Notes: generated from the letters alone by a model not told the origin. A stretch of DNA of 44,950 bases from Actinomycetota bacterium (GCA_005888315.1 VAWH01000048.1:10062-55011), one strand, 5' to 3'; positions 24,899 through 33,542 are shown, numbered from the stretch's first letter. Numbers and translations are program-made.

Positions 24899-25786
24899 AT
24901 GGCGACGATCGCCGCTGAGCCCCGTGCCGACCGTCGCCGCGCCGCGTTTGTCAGGAGCGCGGCGGCGCGGATCGGCATGCTCGTGCTCGTCCTCGCCGTT
25001 CTCTGGGGTTTCTGGGAGGGGTATCGCTGGCTCTGGATCCGCGAGGGCTGGACGTGGCCGTTCGTCGTCGACTCGACGACGATGCCGCACATCCACGACA
25101 TCCTGGCGGCGCTATTCCGCAAGCCGACTTCGGGAACCGGCGACATCCTGCTCGTCCAGCTTCTGCATGCGACCTGGTTCACCGCCAAGGAGGCGCTGGT
25201 CGGCTTCGCGCTCGGTGCCACGTTCGGCTTCCTGCTGGGAGTGGCGCTCTCGGAGTGGCGCCTCCTCCAGCGCGGCCTGCTCCCGTACGTCGTCTCATCG
25301 CAGACCGTGCCGATCCTCGCCGTGGCGCCGATCGTCGTCGTCTACCTCGGCAGCCTCCACGTCGCGCCCTGGTTCTCGGTAGCCGTGATCGCGAGCTACC
25401 TGACCTTCTTCCCCGTCACGATCAACACCCTGCGCGGCCTTCAGTCGACCGATCGCCGCGCGCTCGAGCTGATGCGCTCGTACGCGGCGGGCCGCGTGAG
25501 CGTGCTTTGGAAGCTGAGGATCCCCGCCGCTCTGCCCTACATCTTCTCGGCGCTGAAGGTCTCGGCGACGGCGAGCATCGTCGGCGCGATCATCGGCGAG
25601 GCGCCGTCCTCGATCCAGGAAGGGCTCGGCGGCTTCATCGTCAACTTCAACCAGTACTACTCGCTGAATCCCGAGAACCTCTGGGCGACGAACCTGATGG
25701 CGGCGCTGCTAGGGATCGCGTTCTTCGTCGCGGTCGTGATCGTCGAAACGATCGTCGTCCGGCGAGCTCCCGAGAACGTCGCATGA
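24899..25786 (+). CDS. ABC transporter permease 1 (SsuC/ThiX-like)
   Basis: 295 residues from ATG 24899. An N-terminal helix (IGMLVLVLAVLWGFWEGYRW) precedes five more. YVVSSQTVPILAVAPIVVVYLG and the EAA loop LELMRSYAAGRVSVLWKLRIPAALPYIFSALK are typical of the nitrate/sulfonate/thiamine-precursor permease family. The rest of the importer is downstream (ATPase, second permease, NMT1-type binding protein). Its TGA stop is also the first codon of a dispersed repeat. Two different permeases in one locus suggest a heterodimeric channel. Confidence 0.9.
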   Translation: MATIAAEPRADRRRAAFVRSAAARIGMLVLVLAVLWGFWEGYRWLWIREGWTWPFVVDSTTMPHIHDILAALFRKPTSGTGDILLVQLLHATWFTAKEALVGFALGATFGFLLGVALSEWRLLQRGLLPYVVSSQTVPILAVAPIVVVYLGSLHVAPWFSVAVIASYLTFFPVTINTLRGLQSTDRRALELMRSYAAGRVSVLWKLRIPAALPYIFSALKVSATASIVGAIIGEAPSSIQEGLGGFIVNFNQYYSLNPENLWATNLMAALLGIAFFVAVVIVETIVVRRAPENVA

Positions 25787-25853
25787 GGCGTCGCTTGCAA
25801 TGCCGATTTGGAGGCTGTGGCGGCTTCGCCGCCGCAGCCGTCCAAGCCCGGTC
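25784..25853 (+). repeat. Dispersed two-hairpin repeat, copy 3
   Basis: It starts TGAGGCGTCGCTTGC; TGA is the stop of the permease gene. AATGCCGATT follows, then a hairpin GGCTGTGGCGG/CCGCCGCAGCC (11 pairs, one G-U) and the tail CCAAGCCCGG. It lies inside an operon, 40 bases before the ATPase start. Confidence 0.8.
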
Positions 25854-25892
25854 GGGCGAACGGGCTTCGTCGCGTAGTCCGGAGGCGAGGGC

Positions 25893-26693
25893 ATGAGCGT
25901 GGTCGAGATCAAGGACGTGGGCAAGACGTTCGAGGGCGGCACGACCGCCCTCGAAGGAATCGAGCTCGCGATCGGGGAGCGGGAGTTCGTCTCGCTGATC
26001 GGGCCGTCGGGCTGCGGCAAGTCGACACTGCTGCGGATCGTCGGCGACCTGATCCGGCCGACCGCCGGCACCGTGCGCGTGAACGGGAAGCCGGCGCCGC
26101 AGGCGCGGGCCGACCGCGACTACGGCATCGTCTTCCAGGACGCCGTGCTCTACGACTGGCGGACGGTCGCCCGCAACATCTCGCTGCCGCTCGAGCTCGC
26201 GCGCTGGAACCGCCGGCGTCGAACCGGGCGCGTGCAGGAGATGCTCCGGCTCGTCGAGCTGGGCGGATTCGAGAGCCACTACCCGTGGCAGCTCTCGGGC
26301 GGCATGCAGCAGCGCGTCTCGATCGCCCGCGCCCTCTCGTTCGACCCCGCGCTGCTGCTGATGGACGAACCGTTCGGCGCTCTCGACGAGATGACACGGG
26401 AGCGAATGAACCTGGAGCTGCTCCGCATCTGGGAAGCGAGCGGATCGACGATCGTCTTCGTTACGCACTCGATCGCCGAGGCGGTCTTCCTCTCGACTCG
26501 CGTGGTCGTCATGTCGCCGCGCCCGGGGCGGATCTCGGACGTGATCGAGATCGACCTGCAGCAGCCGCGGACTGCGGCGACCCGGGAAGAGCCGCGGTTC
26601 TTCGAGCTCGTCACGCGCGTGCGCGAGGCACTCCACCTCGGCAGCGACCTCGACCGCAAGCTTGCTGCTCCCGCCGCCGAGGCCCAACCGTGA
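25893..26693 (+). CDS. ABC transporter ATP-binding protein (SsuB/TauB-like)
   Basis: 266 residues from ATG 25893 with GGAGGCGAGG upstream. Walker [11 protein letters not shown]-loop GIVFQDAVLYDWRTV, signature LSGGMQQRVSIARA, Walker B LLLMDEPFGALDEMTRE and H-loop VTHSIAEAVFLSTRVVVM identify the nitrate/sulfonate/taurine ATPase family. The stop overlaps the next permease (GTGA). It powers the importer made with the two flanking permeases. Confidence 0.92.
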   Translation: MSVVEIKDVGKTFEGGTTALEGIELAIGEREFVSLIGPSGCGKSTLLRIVGDLIRPTAGTVRVNGKPAPQARADRDYGIVFQDAVLYDWRTVARNISLPLELARWNRRRRTGRVQEMLRLVELGGFESHYPWQLSGGMQQRVSIARALSFDPALLLMDEPFGALDEMTRERMNLELLRIWEASGSTIVFVTHSIAEAVFLSTRVVVMSPRPGRISDVIEIDLQQPRTAATREEPRFFELVTRVREALHLGSDLDRKLAAPAAEAQP

Positions 26694-27514
26694 CCACGGC
26701 CCCGGTCGCCGTCCAGCCGATCCCTCGCGGGACGCTCGCGGGCCGCGTCGGCCGCCGCGCTCTCGACTGGGTGCCGGCTCTCGTCGTGCTCGTGCTCGTA
26801 TTCCTGATCTGGCAGGAGTCGATCGCGGTCTTCCACATCAAGAAGTTCCTGGCACCGCAGCCGACCGCGATCGCAAGCACGTTCTGGACGAACCGGCACG
26901 AGCTGATCAGCGCCGGCTGGTTCACCTTTCAAGAGGCGCTCGGCGGCTTCGCGATCGGGTGCGGACTCGCGCTGGTCGTGGCGCTCGTGCTCGCGCGCTG
27001 GCGCGGCGTCGGGCGCGCGCTGATGCCGTACATGATCGCGGCGAACGCGATCCCGATCATCGCCTTCGCGCCGATCATGAACGCGTGGTTCGACCCGTTC
27101 TCGAAGGGTTCGAAGATGGCGATCGCCGCCGTCCTCTGCTTCTTTCCGGTGCTCGTGAACACGCTCCGCGGCCTGACCTCGGTCCGCCCGCAGTCGATCG
27201 AATTGATGAGGTCGTACGCAGCCGGCGAGCTCGAGACGTTCCGCCGCGTCCGCATCCCGACAGCGCTGCCGTTCATCTTCACCTCGCTCAAGATCGCGAC
27301 GGTGCTGGCGATGATCGGGGCGATCGTCGGCGAGTACTTCGGCGGCGCGTTCACGGCACTCGGCGTGCTGATCGACAGCCGGAGCACGACCTTCCAGTTC
27401 AAGGAGGCGTGGGCGGGCATCGGCGTCGCCTGCGCTTACGGGATCGCGTTCTATCTCGCCCTCGCGTTGCTGGAGCGGCTGACCCTGCGCGGCGTGCCAT
27501 CGACAGACGACTGA
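26690..27514 (+). CDS. ABC transporter permease 2 (SsuC/ThiX-like)
   Basis: 274 residues from GTG 26690, set by the 4-base overlap with the ATPase; the open frame continues upstream only inside that gene. Six helices; MIAANAIPIIAFAPIMNAWF and the EAA loop IELMRSYAAGELETFRRVRIPTALPFIFTSLK mirror the first permease, so the two are probably paralogous halves of one channel. FLAPQPTAIASTFW is the usual N-terminal periplasmic motif of the family. Confidence 0.9.
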   Translation: MTTAPVAVQPIPRGTLAGRVGRRALDWVPALVVLVLVFLIWQESIAVFHIKKFLAPQPTAIASTFWTNRHELISAGWFTFQEALGGFAIGCGLALVVALVLARWRGVGRALMPYMIAANAIPIIAFAPIMNAWFDPFSKGSKMAIAAVLCFFPVLVNTLRGLTSVRPQSIELMRSYAAGELETFRRVRIPTALPFIFTSLKIATVLAMIGAIVGEYFGGAFTALGVLIDSRSTTFQFKEAWAGIGVACAYGIAFYLALALLERLTLRGVPSTDD

Positions 27515-27521
27515 GAGAGGT

Positions 27522-27545
27522 TCAGAATGGCGCCAGCCATTCTGA
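27522..27545 (+). repeat. Intercistronic hairpin before the NMT1-type binding-protein gene
   Basis: TCAGAATGGC and GCCATTCTGA form a perfect 10-bp stem with a GCCA loop, 8 bases after the permease stop and 17 before the next ATG. No U-tract follows, so it is more likely an mRNA-processing or stabilising stem than a terminator. Confidence 0.6.
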
Positions 27546-27561
27546 GACGAAAGGGGACCGG

Positions 27562-28686
27562 ATGAAGGGGAGGTACTGGGTCGTCGCGAGCCTCGCGCTG
27601 ATGGCGGCTCTCGCGGCCGTGGTCGTCGGGGCAGCGACGTCGGCTGGAGCGTCGACGAAAGCTCACAAGCTGACGAAGGTCACCCTCCAGCTCAAGTGGG
27701 TGACGCAGGCGCAATTCGCCGGCTATTACGCGGCGAAGGCGAAGGGCTACTACAAGGCTCAGGGCATGGACGTGACGATCAAGCCCGGCGGCCCGAGCAT
27801 CATCCCGGAGCAGGTCGTGGCCGGCGGACAGGCACAGTTCGGGATCGACTGGCTCTCGAGCCTGATGACGAGCCGCGACCAAGGCGTCGACATCGTCAAC
27901 ATCGCGCAGGTGTTCAACAAGAGTGGGCTGACGCTCATCTCCTGGAAGAACACCGGGCTCGACCGGGTGAGCAAGCTCAGGAACAAGAAGGTCGCGAACT
28001 GGCTCGGCGGCAACGAGTTCGAGGTCTTCGCCGCGCTGGCGAAGTTCGGGATGGACCCCTTGCACAACAAGGGCGTCAAGATCGTCAAGGAGCCCTTCTC
28101 GATGGACTTCTTCCTCAAGCGCCAGGTCGACGCGGCGTCGGCGATGACCTACAACGAGCTCGCGCAGGTGCTGGAGGCGAAGAACCCGAAAACGGGGAAG
28201 CTCTACACGCTGAAGAACCTGAACGTGATCCCGATGCAGAAGGTCGGCACCTCGATGCTCGAAGACGGGATCTTCACGCAGGGGAGCTGGATCAAGGACA
28301 AGTCGCATCAAGCGCTCGCCAAGAAGTTCGTCGCGGCGTCGCTCAAGGGCTGGATCTACTGTCGAGACCATCAAAGCGCCTGCGTCAAGATGGTGCTCGC
28401 GAACGGCCCGGCGCTGCCTCGCGGCCACCAGAGGTGGATGATGAACGAGATCAACGCGCTGATTTGGCCTGCGAAGCTCGGGGTCGGCGTCATGGATCCC
28501 ACGGCATACGCGCGTTCGGCCAAGATCGTGAAGACCTACGGGAAGCTGAAGAAGCTGCCCGGGCACGAGGCATACCGGACCGACATCGCCAGGGCGGCAC
28601 AGGCGATCCTGAAGAAGCAGCAACTCGACATCACCGGCAAGAACTGGCACAAGGCCAGTGTCAAGGTCACGCCGGGAGGGAAGTAA
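27562..28686 (+). CDS. NMT1/THI5-like ABC substrate-binding protein
   Basis: 374 residues from ATG 27562 (AAAGGGGA upstream) with a signal peptide (MKGRYWVVASLALMAALAAV) and no lipobox Cys. VTLQLKWVTQAQFAGYYAAKAKGYY is the hallmark of the NMT1/THI5 family, whose members bind pyrimidine precursors, riboflavin or related heterocycles. GGPSIIPEQVVAGGQAQFGIDW and VDAASAMTYNELAQVL follow. Next to a hydantoinase, a cyclic amide or pyrimidine is a sensible cargo. The Lys-rich mature protein contrasts with its Ala/Arg-rich neighbours. Confidence 0.88.
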   Translation: MKGRYWVVASLALMAALAAVVVGAATSAGASTKAHKLTKVTLQLKWVTQAQFAGYYAAKAKGYYKAQGMDVTIKPGGPSIIPEQVVAGGQAQFGIDWLSSLMTSRDQGVDIVNIAQVFNKSGLTLISWKNTGLDRVSKLRNKKVANWLGGNEFEVFAALAKFGMDPLHNKGVKIVKEPFSMDFFLKRQVDAASAMTYNELAQVLEAKNPKTGKLYTLKNLNVIPMQKVGTSMLEDGIFTQGSWIKDKSHQALAKKFVAASLKGWIYCRDHQSACVKMVLANGPALPRGHQRWMMNEINALIWPAKLGVGVMDPTAYARSAKIVKTYGKLKKLPGHEAYRTDIARAAQAILKKQQLDITGKNWHKASVKVTPGGK

Positions 28687-28697
28687 GCCGATTCGTC

Positions 28698-28728
28698 GCA
28701 GCGGGGACGCCGACGGCGTCCCCGCTGC
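28698..28728 (+). terminator. Strong intra-operon hairpin after the NMT1-type gene
   Basis: GCAGCGGGGACGCC (28698-28711) and GGCGTCCCCGCTGC (28715-28728) form a 14-bp perfect stem with a 3-base loop, 11 bases after the stop and 15 before the hydantoinase ATG. No U-tract; it probably sets relative expression of the binding protein and the enzyme. Confidence 0.7.
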
Positions 28729-28743
28729 CCTGAAAGGAGGGTC

Positions 28744-30153
28744 ATGTCGATCCTGATCAAGGGCGGCCGAGTGATCACCGCCGCGGACGACTACGTCGCG
28801 GACGTCTACGTGGAGGACGAGCGGATCTCGCTGATCGGCGAGTCGCTCGACCAGCCGGCCGACAAGGTGATCGACGCTTCCGGCAAGTACGTCCTCCCGG
28901 GCGGCGTCGACCCACATACACATCTCGACATGCCCTTCGGCGGCACGGTCACGATCGACGACGTCGAGTCCGGCCAGACCTCGGCCGCCTTCGGCGGCAC
29001 CACGACGCACGTCGATTTCATCATCCAGCCGGCCGGCGCGACCTTCGGCGAAGCGCTCGAGGAGTGGCGCGCCAAGGCGAACGGCAAGCAGGTGATCGAC
29101 ATGGGCTACCACATGGCCGTCACCGACCTGAAGGAGGGCGGCACGCTCGAGGAGCTGGCGACACTGCCCGACCAGGGCATCACCTCCTACAAGCTCTTCA
29201 TGGCCTACAAGGGCGCGCTGATGGTGGACGACGAGACGCTCTTCCGGACGATGGAGGTTGCCGCCGAGACCGGCGCGCTCGTGATGGTGCACGCCGAGAA
29301 CGGCGACGCGATCGACGTGCTCGTCAAACAGGCACTCGCCGAGGGAAAGACCGAGCCGAAGTACCACGCGCTGACCCGCCCGCCCGAGACCGAGGGCGAG
29401 GCGACCAACCGCGCGATCCAGCTCTCGCGCGTGGCGGGGTCACCGTTGTACGTCGTCCACGTCTCCTGCGCCGAGGCGGTGGAGCCGATCCAGCTCGCCC
29501 GCGAGAAGGGCTGGGACGTCTGGGGCGAGACCTGCACGCAGTACTTCTTCGTCGACTACACGTTCCTCGAGCGCCCGGATTTCGAAGGAGCGAAGTACGT
29601 CTACACGCCGCCGCCGCGGGACAAGGCGAACCAGGACGTGCTCTGGAACGCGGTCCGCACCGACGTGCTGAGCGCGATCTCGACCGACCACTGCGCCTTC
29701 CTCTGGGACGGCCAGAAGACGCTGGGCCGCGACGACTTCTCGAAGATCCCAAACGGCGGGCCGGGCCTCGAGAACCGGCTGCAGATGATTCACGAGTTCG
29801 GCGTCCGCGCCGGCCGGATCTCGCTGAACCGAATGGTCGAGCTGCTGTCGACGAACCCGGCGAAGCTGTTCGGGCTCTACCCGCGCAAGGGCACGATCGC
29901 CGTCGGCTCCGACGCCGACCTCGTCGTCTTCGATCCCGAGCAGCGCGTGACGATCTCCGCGGCGACGCACCACTCGAAGACCGACTACAACCTCTTCGAA
30001 GGCACGGAGGTGACCGGGACGCCGGAGCTCGTGCTGCTGCGCGGCAACGTCCTGGTCGAGGGCGACGAGCTCGTCGCTTCCCCCGGCATCGGCCAGTTCG
30101 TCGCGCGGGCCAAGTTCGGGCAAGAACTCCGGGCGGCCCAGCCGGTCGCGTAA
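28744..30153 (+). CDS. D-hydantoinase/dihydropyrimidinase
   Basis: 469 residues from ATG 28744 with AAAGGAGGG upstream. All binuclear-zinc ligands are present: GVDPHTHLDMPFGG (His58, His60), the carboxylated Lys150 in TSYKLFMAYKG, His183 in MVHAENGD, His239 in YVVHVSC and Asp315 in STDHCAF. GEATNRAIQLSRVAGSPLY is also typical. It opens hydantoins or dihydropyrimidines to N-carbamoyl acids in the cytoplasm, for the amidohydrolase encoded at 23619. The natural substrate cannot be fixed from sequence; dihydrouracil is supported by the beta-alanine-type enzymes at 31.9-34.9 kb. Confidence 0.93.
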   Translation: MSILIKGGRVITAADDYVADVYVEDERISLIGESLDQPADKVIDASGKYVLPGGVDPHTHLDMPFGGTVTIDDVESGQTSAAFGGTTTHVDFIIQPAGATFGEALEEWRAKANGKQVIDMGYHMAVTDLKEGGTLEELATLPDQGITSYKLFMAYKGALMVDDETLFRTMEVAAETGALVMVHAENGDAIDVLVKQALAEGKTEPKYHALTRPPETEGEATNRAIQLSRVAGSPLYVVHVSCAEAVEPIQLAREKGWDVWGETCTQYFFVDYTFLERPDFEGAKYVYTPPPRDKANQDVLWNAVRTDVLSAISTDHCAFLWDGQKTLGRDDFSKIPNGGPGLENRLQMIHEFGVRAGRISLNRMVELLSTNPAKLFGLYPRKGTIAVGSDADLVVFDPEQRVTISAATHHSKTDYNLFEGTEVTGTPELVLLRGNVLVEGDELVASPGIGQFVARAKFGQELRAAQPVA

Positions 30154-30189
30154 CACGAAGCAGCGGCACCGGCGCGGCTGCGGCCAGTC

Positions 30190-30753
30190 CTAACCGCAGC
30201 TCGATTGCTGTGAGGGGATGAAGCGAGCAAGCTTTCCCAGCGCGCGCATGACCCGGAGCCGCGCCGCGGTCTCGGTGCAGCCCAGAATCGAGGCCACCTC
30301 CGCGTACGGGCGCTCCTCGATCACGCGCAGCTGGAGCGCTGCGCGTTGCTCACGAGGAAGCGAGTCGAGCCCCGAGGCGAGGCCGGACCTCAACTCGGCA
30401 GCCACGAGCCGGTCTTCGATCGTCTCGACCTCGAGGTCGTAGGTCTGGATCGGCATTCCGAGCCGCCGACGCGCGGCTTCCTCGACGCGTCCCTTCTCGT
30501 AGTAGCGTCGGAGCAGGTTCTTGCCGATCCCGTAGAGCCACGGCCCGGCGGAGCCGCCGGCTTCGTCGCGGAACCGCCCCAGGCTCAGCGCGACCTGAGC
30601 AAAGAGCTCGGCGGTCAGCTCCGACGCGGCCGCTTCCGGCACGCGCGACCGAAACCAGGCGTAGAGCTCGTCCCGATAGCGAAGATAGAGCTCTGCGAGC
30701 GCCTCGGCATCCCAGCGGGCTCGCCGGATCAGCTCCGCGTCGGTCGCCGCCAC
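30190..30753 (-). CDS. ECF-type RNA polymerase sigma factor
   Basis: 187 residues from GTG 30753; a longer frame adds a low-complexity stretch that overlaps the divergent gene. Region 2 (about 15-85) has DAEALAELYLRYRDELYAWFRSRV and GPWLYGIGKNLLRRYYEKGR. Region 4 (about 120-180) has LDSLPREQRAALQLRVIEERPYAEVASILGCTETAARLRVMRALGKLA, the -35-binding helix-turn-helix. A TATATC box six bases before the GTG and no ribosome site suggest a leaderless message. It is divergent from a membrane-anchored protein that may be its partner or target. Confidence 0.88.
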   Translation of the reverse strand: MAATDAELIRRARWDAEALAELYLRYRDELYAWFRSRVPEAAASELTAELFAQVALSLGRFRDEAGGSAGPWLYGIGKNLLRRYYEKGRVEEAARRRLGMPIQTYDLEVETIEDRLVAAELRSGLASGLDSLPREQRAALQLRVIEERPYAEVASILGCTETAARLRVMRALGKLARFIPSQQSSCG

Positions 30754-30759
30754 TACTGG

Positions 30760-30765
30760 GATATA
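30760..30765 (-). promoter_or_regulatory. Putative -10 of the leaderless sigma-factor gene
   Basis: TATATC on the minus strand ends six bases before the GTG start. GGAAAC lies 18 bases further upstream and looks like an ECF -35, which would fit autoregulation; this part is weak. Confidence 0.35.
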
Positions 30766-30848
30766 CACCGGCGTCGGCCGGCCGTTTCCGTCTGCTTGAA
30801 ACACGCTGCCGCCGTAGGTGCATAGAGACGGTAGAAGAGAGGAGCACG

Positions 30849-31838
30849 ATGGCCACGACCGATGCGCTGCAGCAGGACCTCCGCACCGCCTATTCACGCT
30901 TGCTCGTTCGCCGCGTCCGCCGCCGGCGCGTGGCGACGGTTTCAGCCCTCGCGGGCGCGGGTGCGCTCCTGCTCGGCGCCGCCGCATTGGGTGCCGCCAC
31001 CCTGCTCGGCTGGCCTGCTCCTCGGCATGTTCAGGACGAGATTGCCGCCGTCGACCGAGGGCTGCCGGCCGACCTACGGCTGAATCCGGACGCCGAGCAT
31101 GCGCGCGCGGTCGCCTCGACCGCGAGCGCCACCCTCTACGCGGCCTCGCTGCGCGACGGTGGGAGCTGCACGGAGATCGTCACCGCGGGCGAGCGCGGCC
31201 GCGGTGCAACCTGCTCCACCGCGGCAGACCAAGCGCGCCGGGCGATCGACCTGGTGGCGCCGTTCGACGACGGTGCCGGCCCCGACGCACCGATCGTGCT
31301 CGGCGGCCGCGTCAACGACGTGGGCGGGTCGAATCTCGAAGCCGTGTACGCCGACGGCGCGCACGACGAGGTCGGGCTCGGCGAGGACCGGTTTTTCCTG
31401 CTCGAGGTGCCGTCAGAGCACCGGGGGTCCGTCCACGCCTCCGGACTGGAGCTCATTGCACGCAACGGCGACGGCGCGATCGTGGGCCGCGCCACGTTGC
31501 CCGCGGATTGGGACGATCCGGCCGTCTCCGACGACCAGGCACCGCTCTTCGTCAGCACTCGCTCGGACGAGTCCGACCTGACGAAGGTGTACGGCCTCGA
31601 GGGCCACGTCAGCGCACCCGGCGCCGTCAGGCTCGAGCTCGACTACGGCGACGGCACCAACGCGACGATTCCGATCGGCGCCGACGGGGGCTACGGGTAC
31701 ACGGTTCCGCCCGACCGAATCGACGACTTCATGAAGCCGCTCACGCTCGCCGCGGTGGACGAGAGCGGCAACGTCGTAGCCTCGACGACCGTGGCCGCGG
31801 TCGCGTACTGGCGCGGCCGGGAGCGGGGTGCTCCGTAG
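30849..31838 (+). CDS. Membrane-anchored extracytoplasmic protein paired with the sigma factor
   Basis: 329 residues from ATG 30849 (GAGAGGAG upstream). A short cytoplasmic, Arg-rich segment (about 1-28, RRVRRRRVATV) precedes one hydrophobic helix (about 30-53), then some 275 residues outside. The outer part looks beta-rich, with GAVRLELDYGDGTNATIPIGADGGYGYTVPPDRI like a PKD/CARDB-type fold, and has two Cys (SCTEI, GATCS) that could form a disulfide. It lacks the usual zinc anti-sigma motif HxxxCxxC, so it is not a typical ZAS anti-sigma factor. I do not recognise the family; divergence from the sigma gene suggests a sensor, anti-sigma or target. Confidence 0.65.
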   Translation: MATTDALQQDLRTAYSRLLVRRVRRRRVATVSALAGAGALLLGAAALGAATLLGWPAPRHVQDEIAAVDRGLPADLRLNPDAEHARAVASTASATLYAASLRDGGSCTEIVTAGERGRGATCSTAADQARRAIDLVAPFDDGAGPDAPIVLGGRVNDVGGSNLEAVYADGAHDEVGLGEDRFFLLEVPSEHRGSVHASGLELIARNGDGAIVGRATLPADWDDPAVSDDQAPLFVSTRSDESDLTKVYGLEGHVSAPGAVRLELDYGDGTNATIPIGADGGYGYTVPPDRIDDFMKPLTLAAVDESGNVVASTTVAAVAYWRGRERGAP

Positions 31839-31864
31839 CTCGTGACGCTACACCTGGTTCGAGG

Positions 31865-33397
31865 CTAGCGCGTCTGCGGAAAGCCGAGGTCGACCTTCGA
31901 CGTCGCCGGATCGGGCCAGCGTGAGGTGACGACCTTGCCGCGCGTGTAGAACTGGATCCCCTCGGGCCCGTAGACGTGTAGGTCGCCGAAGAGCGAGTTC
32001 TTCCAGCCGCCGAACGAGTAGTACGCCACCGGCACCGGGATCGGCACGTTGATGCCAACCATGCCGACGTTGACGTCGAACTGGAACTGTCGCGCGACTC
32101 CCCCGTCCCGCGTGAAGATCGCGACGCCGTTGCCGTACGGGTTCTCGTTCACGAGCCGCACCGCCTCGTCGTACGTGTTCACGCGCGTGACGCCGAGCAC
32201 CGGCCCGAAGATCTCGTCCTTGTAAACGTCCATCCCCGGCCTGACGTCGTCGAGCAGCGTCACGCCGAGGAAGAAGCCGTCGCCGTCGGGCGCCGATTCG
32301 CGTCCGTCGGTGACGACCGTCGCGCCCTCGGCGCGGCCGCGGTCGATATAGGAGGCGACCTTGTCGCGGTGCTCACGCGTGACCAACGGCCCCATCTCGG
32401 CGTCCGGATCCATGCCGTCGCCGACCTTGACCTTCGGCAGCCGCTGCTTGATCGCGCCCACGAGCTCGTCGCCCGCGTCGCCGACCGCGACCAGCATCGA
32501 GACCGCCATGCAACGCTCGCCCGCCGAGCCGTAGCCCGCCGAGACCGCCGCATCCGCAGCCATCTCGATGTCTGCGTCGGGCAGCACGATCATGTGGTTC
32601 TTCGCACCCCCGAGCGCCTGGACGCGCTTGCCGTGGGAGGTGCCGGTCTCGTAGACGTAGCGTGCGATCGGGGTCGAGCCGACGAACGAGACCGAGTCGA
32701 TGCCCGGGTGCTCGAGGATCGCGTCGACGGCGACCTTGTCGCCGTGGACGACGTTGAAGACGCCGTCGGGGACGCCCGCCTCCTTCAGCAGCTCGGCGGT
32801 GTACACCGATGCGGAGGGGTCCTTCTCGGAGGGCTTCAGCACGAACGTGTTGCCGCAGGCGAGGGCCGGCGCCCACATCCACATCGGGACCATCGCCGGG
32901 AAGTTGAACGGCGTGATTCCGGCGCAGACGCCGAGCGGCTGCCGGATCGAATAGACGTCGATGCCCGTCGAGGCCTGCTCGGTGAAGCCGCCTTTCAGTA
33001 GCTCCGGGATCCCGCAGCAGTACTCGATCACCTCGAGGCCGCGCGCGACCTCGCCCTTTGCGTCCGAGAGCACCTTGCCGTGCTCGGCGGTGAGGATCTT
33101 GGCGATGTCCTCGCGATGCTCGTCGACGAGCTTGCGGATGCGGAAGAAGATCTCGGTCTTGCGCGACAGCGACATCGCGCGCCACGTTGGGAACGCGTCG
33201 TTCGCGACCTGGACGGCGCGGTCGACCTCCTCCGCCGACGCGAAGTCGACCTCGCCGGACTGAATCCCCGCCGCCGGATTGTAGACGGGGCCGCTGCGCC
33301 CGGATTGCCCCGCGACCGGGGCTCCGTTGATCCAGTGGTTGATCCGCTTCAGCTCTTGTGCGCGCTGCGTACCTGGCGCTTCCGCAACCTCGGTCAT
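31865..33397 (-). CDS. mmsA: CoA-acylating methylmalonate/malonate-semialdehyde dehydrogenase
   Basis: 510 residues from ATG 33397 with AAGGAGG upstream. Aldehyde dehydrogenase fold: TPFNFPAMVPMWM, LKPSEKDP, FVGSTPIARYVYE, ALGGAKNHMIVLPDAD and the catalytic Cys296 in SAGERCMAVS. The tail GINVPIPVPVAYYSFGGWKNSLFGDLH is diagnostic of MmsA/IolA enzymes. They convert (methyl)malonate semialdehyde to propionyl- or acetyl-CoA with NAD. Divergent from a class III aminotransferase, it would finish catabolism of beta-alanine or beta-aminoisobutyrate. Valine or inositol degradation are alternatives, but no other genes of those pathways are here. Confidence 0.93.
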   Translation of the reverse strand: MTEVAEAPGTQRAQELKRINHWINGAPVAGQSGRSGPVYNPAAGIQSGEVDFASAEEVDRAVQVANDAFPTWRAMSLSRKTEIFFRIRKLVDEHREDIAKILTAEHGKVLSDAKGEVARGLEVIEYCCGIPELLKGGFTEQASTGIDVYSIRQPLGVCAGITPFNFPAMVPMWMWAPALACGNTFVLKPSEKDPSASVYTAELLKEAGVPDGVFNVVHGDKVAVDAILEHPGIDSVSFVGSTPIARYVYETGTSHGKRVQALGGAKNHMIVLPDADIEMAADAAVSAGYGSAGERCMAVSMLVAVGDAGDELVGAIKQRLPKVKVGDGMDPDAEMGPLVTREHRDKVASYIDRGRAEGATVVTDGRESAPDGDGFFLGVTLLDDVRPGMDVYKDEIFGPVLGVTRVNTYDEAVRLVNENPYGNGVAIFTRDGGVARQFQFDVNVGMVGINVPIPVPVAYYSFGGWKNSLFGDLHVYGPEGIQFYTRGKVVTSRWPDPATSKVDLGFPQTR

Positions 33398-33432
33398 CGC
33401 GATCCTCCTTCGTCGATCGCCACCCTAGCGCG

Positions 33433-33530
33433 GGGCGACCGGGTCCGTGGACCTGTCCCGGGACCCGGTCGCCCGACATGTCCCTGGACCCGGTCGCCAG
33501 ACATGTCTGGGGACCAGGTCGCGGGCGAAG
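33433..33530. repeat. 25-bp tandem palindromic repeat between divergent mmsA and aminotransferase genes
   Basis: GGACCCGGTCGC-type words start at 33461, 33486 and 33511, exactly 25 bases apart, joined by GACATGTC-like palindromes. The first also pairs with GGGCGACCGGGTCC (33433-33446) as a perfect 14-bp inverted repeat with arm 33461-33474. It fills most of the 145-base promoter region. Confidence 0.75.
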
Positions 33531-33542
33531 TAGGATCGGGAC

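Noticed and set aside
27451-29367. 638-residue minus-strand frame with many Asp, Arg, Leu and His
   Set aside because: Antisense shadow of the NMT1-type binding protein and hydantoinase genes.
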